Below, one piece after another: positions 57,680 through 64,000 of a stretch of 64,000 nucleotides of DNA. Below the pieces are notes generated by a model. It saw nothing but the letters and a program-made list of their open reading frames with translations, searched no databases and was not told the DNA's origin. How positions within the stretch are numbered: position 1 is the stretch's first letter; each line of letters opens with the position of its first letter. The DNA is taken from NCBI GenBank assembly GCA_032871835.1, contig CM065301.1, positions 21,531,291 to 21,595,290 on the forward strand. Reading direction: 5' to 3'. Position numbers and translations under genes: made by a program. This DNA comes from Dipteronia dyeriana. Lineage: Eukaryota > Streptophyta > Magnoliopsida > Sapindales > Sapindaceae.

Positions 57680-58845
57680 TAAAGTATAAATTGTTACCAC
57701 TTTGTCCCTTAATTGTTTGAAGTCCGTTTGCTTATGGCATAACCTGTTAGAATATAAGTCAAAATAGTAAAACATGTTTTGCATCGGTTTTTAAACTGGT
57801 TTTTAACAGGTTTTAAACTGGTTTTTTAGTTGTATTTCGACTATTTTTTTATCATGATTACTTTACAAAACAGGAAATATTACCCATAAAATTCGTATAG
57901 TCAAATCATTGCCGTATATATATATATAATAATAATAATAATAAGTTAATCATGAAATAAGTTTGATGTCACTCCAAATTAATTAGGAAATTAATCGGGG
58001 AATAATAACAAGTTTGATGTCACCCATAAACATGAAATATTGTCTATAAAAATAATAAAATAATCAAATCATTATTATTTTTTTATATAATTAAATAATC
58101 AAAATACTTAAATATTGCCTATAAAATTCTTTATGGATATCATGTCACAGATAACAGTAGTTTTCTATTAGATTTTAACAAAATGAGAACAATGTTTTAT
58201 CAAAATGGTGATTTTGGAACAATATTTTATCAAAATGGTGATATTGAAACAATTTAAACAGTGAATGATCTTTTTAGAACTCCACCCACGGTGTCTAGTG
58301 CTATTTTCTCTATAAAAAAAAATTGACTATCACTATTGTGGTCATATCTCTTTTGGTAAAATCTCATCAATTCACATGCCCTCGCATATGATCCCACGAA
58401 ACTTAATTGTGTATCATATACAATCATTACCAATAACATTAAATTTATGTAATCACATACCATTATATTACTGTTGCATTGTTCACGTTACACCATAGAA
58501 TGACCTTTTATATATATATATATATATATATGTATACTTTGTATTTAATATAATAGGATTGTATCATGCACAGTGTATTTAATATATTAGCTCATGTTTA
58601 AGGATTAAGAGAATTAGTTTGCACTTCCACTCATTTTATAAAATTTTGATATAATAAATTTATATAAATTAAGAAAATAAATAAATAAATAAAAGTTGGA
58701 TTTTGTGTTTGCACTTTTTGAGATCAATTGAAGAGTATATGGCACAATTAGTTTGATATTTACTTTTATATGAAGTGTCATAAAATTAGGATATAAATAT
58801 TGAATTTATTTTACCTACTTTATATCTCATCATAAAGTAACTTTT
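57680..58845. other. AT-rich interior of the CACTA element, no gene; short tandem repeats
   Basis: Contains 'gttttaaactggttttt' repeats (57,785-57,830), a (TA)n(TAA)n run near 57,915-57,940 and a 30-bp unit ('aacaatattttatcaaaatggtgat') repeated 2-3 times at 58,188-58,257. The minus frame 58,463-58,254 matches nothing I know. Confidence 0.5.
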
Positions 58846-59165
58846 ATTTTTTTTGGTATCCAGGCACCCTTTCACCCATGACCAATATTCTGGTCTGGCG
58901 GTCTATTTGTTAGTTATTGTAGAGTATGACAGATGGGAAACCCGTTCACATCCCTAACCATACGAAAATGTAAACGGGTAAATCAAAACTTGCATTCGCC
59001 TGGGTAGGATTTGAACTTCTGACTTGGAAATTACCCATGCTCCAAGCTCGTCCTTTCACCAGCTAAGCTAGCGTCATGATGATTGGCCACAATGTAATTA
59101 CCAAGAGTAGAACCAAGGACCTGGGTTTCATCCCAAGCCTTAGACCACCAAGGCAACCGCTTGTG
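58846..59165 (-). mobile_element. tRNA-derived SINE-like insertion, possibly with a doubled head
   Basis: On the minus strand 59,073-58,998 resembles a tRNA: an A-box-like 'TAGCTTAGCTGG' and, about 40 bases on, a B-box-like 'AGTTCAAATCC' followed by 'tacccaggcg'. A non-tRNA body then runs to an A-rich tail (AAAAAAAATAAAAG at about 58,857-58,843). Upstream, 59,165-59,095 carries a second tRNA-like phrase ('TTGCCTTGGTGG ... GGTTCTACTC'). The arrangement is that of a SINE. Target duplications were not found and no intact tRNA gene is present. Confidence 0.6.
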
Positions 59166-60367
59166 GTTAAAAAATTGTAAAACTAAAAAAAAATCTGATC
59201 CTTTTTCTGTTTGCGGAATTTTGTTATGCCTTTTTAGTGGGATTTCTTTTTCCTTTTTTCTTGTTCACTCCAAAAGCCTATTATTGTTTTGGGAAAAAAA
59301 TTTATTTATTTTCTTAATATATGATATTATATATTTTTTAACCAAAAAAGATTTCTGATCCCACGTTTTTATCATCGTAGGCTTCCAAAGATGATTAAAA
59401 AAAATGAGAGAAAGAAGGATCCCACGTTATTATTCAATCATTCTAATTTTTGATTTTTCTTATAGTGGGATTTTGTTTTGCTCTCAATCTTTTTAGTTGG
59501 AATTTTTATTTTGCTTTTTCTTTTTCACGTTTTGGCTCCAAAAATCTATTATTGTTTTAGGAAAAAAATTAATTATTTCCTACCTCTAGTAAGAGTTCTA
59601 ATTTCTTTATTTTTTATTCAAGGAATATTGAATATATATACAATAGAGATAATATTCATGAAATTAAGTTCAATGGAATTGTTCATGATGCAGGAAACGT
59701 TGGCTGGAGAAATTTAGTTTGAAATTGATCATCTAGCAAGTTTTACTCTCTTTTTGAAGGTAAGTTTTTATCTTTTTATGAATTAAATTTATATTATAAT
59801 TAAAATATGTGAACAATATAAAAATTTGATCATTGTTGTTTTATTAATTGTGATTTTGTGGATAATGATTCAAGATTTATGATTTGTAATTGCAATTGAT
59901 ATAACCTCAGTTTTGTGTCCTATGAAATAATCCCTTTCCAATAATAGTTTCTTCTTTTATTCTGTATATCTTATAAAAAAGGAATGATTAATTTTTCTTC
60001 TTTGTTTCGTTTTTTTTAATTTTTAATTTTAAAAATTGCTTTGAAGAGTGTTGAGTGGTTATGGATAGGCTAAAAACAAACTTAGAATTAGTCTCTTTCT
60101 TGATGAATTAAGAAATATAAAAATTTCATATAAAGTGTGAACAACTTAGTTGATTAGATTTTATATAATTTGTTTGATCGATTCTATACACTGTAAATGG
60201 TTAACATGTTTATTGTTAATAAAAATGATGAGATTGATTGAAAGAAGTTGTTGATATTTGCTGAGTTTTGTCCTCGTATGCAATATATAATAACTCATAC
60301 CCTAAAAAAGTTGTTTTTCTTTAGTATCTAAAAATATTTTTTGAAAAATTTATGAGATATTGTGCAG

Positions 60368-62205
60368 TTTTTTATTTTGTTGGAAAAGAGAAACAGATGT
60401 ATCACTAGTACTTCTGAGCAACATGATCCTATGATACCATCCCTAACCGACCAAATAATTGAAACTCATGAGTTACGTCTCGATGGTCGGCCTAACTCTG
60501 AAGGTAATATATTTATAACAACCTTTTGAATTTATTTATTTTGATTAAATATTATTATATATATATATATGAATTGACCACATTTCTATGTATAATTTCA
60601 AAATGATAGGTTCTGAAGGTGTTAAAAGAAAAGGTAGAGGAAGGGGTAAAGGTATCAAGGGACATGGTATATATGACAATTGAAGTTCATGATAAGGTCA
60701 TATAAATTAGCTCATTTTTCTTTCGTAGTAATTTTTCATGTATTATGATAATTAATAAATGAAATAATATTTATATGATTACTTTTTCAGATCATAACCA
60801 CTGAGGCCATCTGTAATTCAAGTGTTCTATTCAAGCAATCCATCAAAGGCCCTTGGGTAACATATACTGAATACCCAAAAGAAGAGTTGGATACATTATA
60901 TGCAAGATTCAAGTCTAATTTCAATTATACATGTTCTGAGGAGGTGTTGAGGGCAGCATTCAATGAACATGTTAGAATTCGATATCCAGAATGGATGTCA
61001 AGTATAAGACAAAGTGTTTTCAAAGAATTCAAAACAATTGCAGAACGATACACCAATTATCCATATCATATTCTTGTCGCAGCATGGTCAACCATGGTTG
61101 ATACTTGGTTGTCTAAAAAATGGTAGGTAATTAAATTAGAAAAATTAGATTTTTTTTGTGAATATGATGTTATTTCTTATTTGTTTAACTTTCTAATGAT
61201 TTATACAGGAAAAAAGTGAGTGAAACAAAAAAAAATCGAGATACGAAAGACATAGTAGTTCACACTCCAGGTTCTGTTCCAATGGCAAAATATAGAAAGG
61301 AGGAGGTAAAAATAAACAAATTCCTCTTATACTTTTTTTTTGTAGACTGCAACTTATTCTAAGTTAAATAGTAGTAGTTGATGACTTTGTGAGTTGTTGT
61401 GGTTGAGAGAGAGAGAGACAATGTGGTGTTCGAATACTTTTAATTTTGCTATATATAATGTGACTTTGTATAGTATGGTGGTGAATTGAAAATTAATTAC
61501 TATATAGTTATTCTTTGTTTTTTTTGTTATATACAGCGTGAGCGAAATGGCATTGAACCTTCTTCGTTTGAATTCTTCAAGAAATTCCATAGCTATAAGG
61601 ACAACAATTGGGCTAGTGAAAAGGCCGAGGAAATGCATGTAAGTTATCTTGTTTTTATTATACTTTATAACATTTTCATTCATGAATTACACGTAATTTT
61701 ATTTGTATATTTTCATTAAAATAATGTTATATATGTAAACTGTTTATTGTAGAAAAAAATGGACTCAAATAAGCCTCATCCCGAAACTGAAAATGCAAGG
61801 GCAAGAGAATGAGAGATATATAGGGAGGTTACTGGAAAGCCTAGGCATGGTCGTGTTCTTGGGTTAGGTGCTGGCCTAAAACCAAGTGATGTATTTACTT
61901 GATCTATTAGTACAAATGGCGGTAAACGTATTTGCTTAGAGCGTCGGGATGAAATGAAAGCCATGAGGGAAGAAATTCACAATTTGAAAGATTTAGTGCA
62001 TGGATTGAAAAATTCATTTCAGACGATGGCATTCGGAAGTTCGCAATCAATGGTACTAAGGTTTCATTATTATATTTTTGATCTAAAAATTGATTATATA
62101 TGATCTATTAAATTATATTCAATATTATTATATTTTTTTATGCAGGATAATATCATTGAAGATTCAAATGCTCACATTGAAAGGGAGTTAGATAGCTCGG
62201 TTTGA
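60368..62205 (+). pseudogene. Ptta/En-Spm plant transposase gene (TNPA-like accessory protein), broken
   Basis: Seven exons with good splice sites: about 60,368-60,503, 60,610-60,697, 60,791-61,122, 61,209-61,305, 61,537-61,638, 61,753-62,052 and 62,146-62,205. The protein shows R-G-R-G-K-G-I-K-G-H-G, M-T-I-E-V-H-D-K, then F-K-Q-S-I-K-G-P-W-V and Y-P-K-E-E-L-D-T-L-Y-A-R-F. Further on come W-K-K-V-S-E-T-K-K-N-R, H-T-P-G-S-V-P-M-A, T-G-K-P-R-H-G-R-V-L-G-L-G-A-G, and a coiled-coil tail. This is the Transposase_24 (PF03004, Ptta/En/Spm) pattern. Defects are a one-base frame change in exon 2 and TGA codons in exon 6 (near 61,811 and 61,900). An exon before 60,368 was not identified. Such proteins are thought to bind the subterminal repeats, not to cut DNA. 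Confidence 0.85.
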
Positions 62206-62519
62206 TAGTTGGGCATTCCTACTTCATATGATTTCTACCTCTATACGTTTCAGTGACAATTTTATTTTATCTGTTGCAATGCATATTTTTTTTTTAAAAA
62301 GTTAGGTACTTCTAATTTGGAGATTACATTTCATATGTTAACTCTATATTTGTGTTTTCTTTCAATTTTCTGTTGAGATAAATTTACGAATATTTTTTTT
62401 GTTTGTTGAAATTTTTAATTTTAGATAGTATTGTTTCTCATGTTATAATTTTTTAGTACATGCTAAAACAATAATAATTACATTATTTTTTACTTTTTAT
62501 AATAACATTTATCAGTAAT

Positions 62520-63420
62520 TAATTATTTTTTATTACGGTCTTCATCAACAATACATTATTTCTGACAATGTTATTAGTTGATAATAAATTATTTCCTATA
62601 CAACTGTCCTCGATAATTTCCCATTTTTGATAGCAATCTCCCTTGATAAAACATTATTTTCAACCATGGCTTCCTACGGTAATATGGTATTTTTGATCGT
62701 GGTGTTGGTCATAAATACTATATTTCCAACCGTAGTGTTTCTCGATAATAAATTATTTCTGACTTCTGTGGATGTTGGAAATATATTATTTTCACAGAAG
62801 TCAGAAATAATTTATTTTCAACCATTGCGGTTCTTGGAAATACATTAGTTTTGACTGACGTTGTCCTTGGAAAAACATTATTTTTTACCGCAATGGTACT
62901 TGGAAATATATTATTTTCGACTGTCGGGCTCATCGGAAATACATTATTTTTTATTGATGTGATCCTTGGAAATATATTATTTTTGACCGCTTTGGTACTT
63001 GGAAATATATTTTTTCCGACTGTGGGACTCATTGAAATACATTATTTCCGACTGATGTGGTACTTGGAAATATATTATTTTCAACTGTATGGCTCATCGG
63101 AAATACATTATTTTCGACTAGTGTGGTCCTTGGAAATACATTATTTACAACTGCTAAGATCCTTGGAAATATATTATTTCTAACTTTGGCACTCATCGGA
63201 AATAAATTATTTCTGACAACTTCACTCCTCAAAAATATATTAATTCCGACCGTTACATTCATCAAAAATACATTATTATCGACCATTGCATCCCTTGAAA
63301 ATACATTATTCCTAACGACACGTTTCGTTGAGAAAACATTATTTCCGACCACAATGCTCCTTGGTAATATATACATTATTTCCGACCGCCATGCTGACAA
63401 CAAATACCATTGTAAATGAT
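62520..63420. repeat. Right subterminal repeat array of the CACTA element (~32-33 bp units)
   Basis: About 27 degenerate units of the form 'ttggaaatacattatttccgac' plus a variable ~10-base spacer such as 'tgtggtac' or 'gttgtcc'. Many units are 33 bp, a multiple of three, and stop codons are rare. Long false frames therefore exist on both strands (62,851-63,183 and 63,057-63,419 plus; 63,032-62,718 and 63,589-63,029 minus). The unit differs in length from the 82-89 bp left array but shares the TTTCCGAC core. Confidence 0.92.
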
Positions 63421-63629
63421 CCCCTGACTTGGTTTCCGAAAAGTTTTTACGACAGCATAGTTCCTTTATCTCCAACCACTCACAACCCTCAGAAATGTTG
63501 TATTTTTGATGGCTTGTCAAAAAAGAATTATTTCCCACGATATCATTTCCGATGGAGACTGACGACCTTTTCCCATTAGAAATACACATTTTTTACGACT
63601 GTTTGACATTTTTCGACCATATTTAGTGC

Positions 63630-63656
63630 TCGGAAATGACACTTTTTCTTGTAGTG
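63630..63656 (-). repeat. Right terminal inverted repeat of the CACTA element
   Basis: Reverse complement identical to 56,157-56,183; ends ...TTTTTCTTGTAGTG, followed by TTA. Confidence 0.97.
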
Positions 63657-64000
63657 TTATTCCTCATCTTTTTGGATCCCCTAGATGGATTTCTTGGATT
63701 GGTGCATGTAGACCTATTAAGCCCATACTGTTCACAATTTGTGCATCTAACAGGAGCTTCTCTTCCATGGTCTGTCTTCATCAACCTCTCTTCTCCCTGA
63801 TTTTTAAGCCTTCCTACACGTGATTTTATGTCAAGTGGTAGGGGGCAACCTTCTACATCTGGCCATCTAGAAGAAACAAGAATAGGATTAATAACCCCAT
63901 CATAAGATCTTTTAAAAGCAGTAATAGTAAGATAAGGGTGAACATAATCTTGTATTTTTTGTCTTTCAAAAATTATTGTTGCCGCTGCATGTTCACATGG

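Larger units (their letters stand above)
56157..63656. mobile_element. Complete CACTA (En/Spm) transposon, 7,500 bp
   Basis: The ends are perfect 27-bp inverted repeats beginning CACTACAAGAAAAAGTGTC and ending with TTTCCGA. The 3-bp sequence TTA flanks both sides (56,154-56,156 and 63,657-63,659), the usual CACTA duplication. Next to each end are long subterminal arrays built on TTTCCGACC/TCGGAAA phrases. Inside are a decayed Ptta/En-Spm gene (plus), a DUF4216 remnant (minus) and a SINE. The catalytic transposase core is missing, so the element is non-autonomous. Its terminal repeats are intact, so it may still be mobilised by a related transposase. Confidence 0.95.
55187..64000 (-). mobile_element. 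MuDR-type MULE (partial, runs off the right edge)
   Basis: The right-hand part codes for a MULE transposase on the minus strand (63,660-64,000 and 56,132-56,156), interrupted by a CACTA element. The left limit is placed at 'GGGCAATTACCAAATTGGTCC' (55,187), which looks like a MULE end. The other terminal repeat lies outside the window, so this boundary is not confirmed. Confidence 0.55.
56132..64000 (-). pseudogene. MULE transposase (MuDR/mudrA-like) C-terminal exon, split by a CACTA element
   Basis: The minus strand is open from the window edge to 63,657. It begins with P-C-E-H, the end of a SWIM zinc finger. Next come VHPYLTITAFKRSYDGVINP, W-P-D-V, L-P-L-D-I-K-S-R-V-G-R and a knuckle C-T-N-C-E-Q-Y-G-L-N-R-S-T-C. 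This is the typical C-terminus of plant MuDR transposases, except that the knuckle histidine is replaced by leucine. After G-S-K-K-M-R-N the frame meets the CACTA element. Beyond it, at 56,156 leftwards, the same frame continues for eight codons (K-Q-P-R-R-R-I-E) to a good splice donor at 56,131. Only one copy of the TTA duplication is needed for the frames to fit. SWIM N-terminal part and the DDE domain lie beyond the right edge. Confidence 0.8.

Noticed and set aside
58998..59073. Possible tRNA gene on the minus strand
   Set aside because: A and B boxes are recognisable, but the stems do not look paired and it is followed by a SINE-like body and A-rich tail, so it was called a SINE.
62520..63420. 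CRISPR-like pattern of regularly spaced repeats
   Set aside because: The units are degenerate, spacers are themselves related, and the context is a plant CACTA transposon end.
62627..63589. Long 'repeat protein' frames of 73-186 codons on both strands
   Set aside because: They are produced by 32-33 bp subterminal repeats of the CACTA element; no start context, splice structure or homology supports a gene.

Overview
This window reads as nuclear DNA of a flowering plant, probably a eudicot. It is AT-rich, has long TA and TG microsatellites, and is built almost entirely of plant transposable elements: Ty3/gypsy Athila-like and Tat-like elements, Ty1/copia, CACTA, Mutator-like elements (MULEs), MITEs and a tRNA-derived SINE. 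The species cannot be named from the sequence. No intact host gene was recognised. The only host-gene trace identified is one exon of a type-B histone acetyltransferase (HAT1/HAG2) at 18.8 kb. The open frames elsewhere are mostly short and broken by stops or frameshifts. All alignments, identities and counts below were made by eye.

Layout, left to right. 1-4.7 kb: AT-rich DNA with an array of short palindromic repeats (1.4-2.35 kb), a copia-like LTR end and a dispersed repeat (2.7-3.6 kb). 4.75-12.2 kb: a decayed Tat-lineage gypsy element (LTR, gag, RT, two RNase H domains, integrase) without a recognisable protease or 3' LTR. 13-16 kb: a broken minus-strand DUF1985-type gene of the kind carried by some MULEs. 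17.6-18.6 kb: an inverted second copy of the 2.7-3.6 kb repeat, then the HAT1 exon. 19-25.5 kb: a heavily decayed copia element on the minus strand. 25.65-28.22 kb: a compact minus-strand gag-only LTR element (TR-GAG type) with both LTRs, an initiator-Met PBS and an open gag frame.

28.9-48.4 kb is a nested structure. An Athila-like element (A) has 1.47 kb LTRs, a 5-bp target duplication, gag, protease, RT, RNase H, integrase and a downstream transposon-protein (env-like) ORF. It is split by a related non-autonomous element (B, 36.5-42.7 kb). B lacks pol and instead carries one chimeric frame of gag fragment, coiled coil and CCHC knuckle. The 3' end of B is rearranged, with a 426-bp inverted duplication and a 115-bp direct duplication.

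48.7-50.0 kb is a short MULE. 50.8-55.2 kb holds three copies of an AT-rich unit, invaded by a foldback MITE and by a MULE with a 9-bp target duplication. From about 55.2 kb to the right edge lies part of a MuDR-type MULE on the minus strand. Its transposase exon is split by a complete 7,500-bp CACTA element (56,157-63,656) with 27-bp perfect terminal repeats and a TTA duplication. The CACTA contains subterminal repeat arrays, a decayed Ptta/En-Spm gene, an antisense DUF4216 remnant of the main transposase, and a SINE.

The window is therefore a record of nested insertions: CACTA into MULE, B into A, MITE and MULE into a repeated unit, and SINE into CACTA. The best candidates for something not already described are the chimeric ORF of element B, the duplications at its 3' junction, and the dispersed CG-rich motif shared by A and B.
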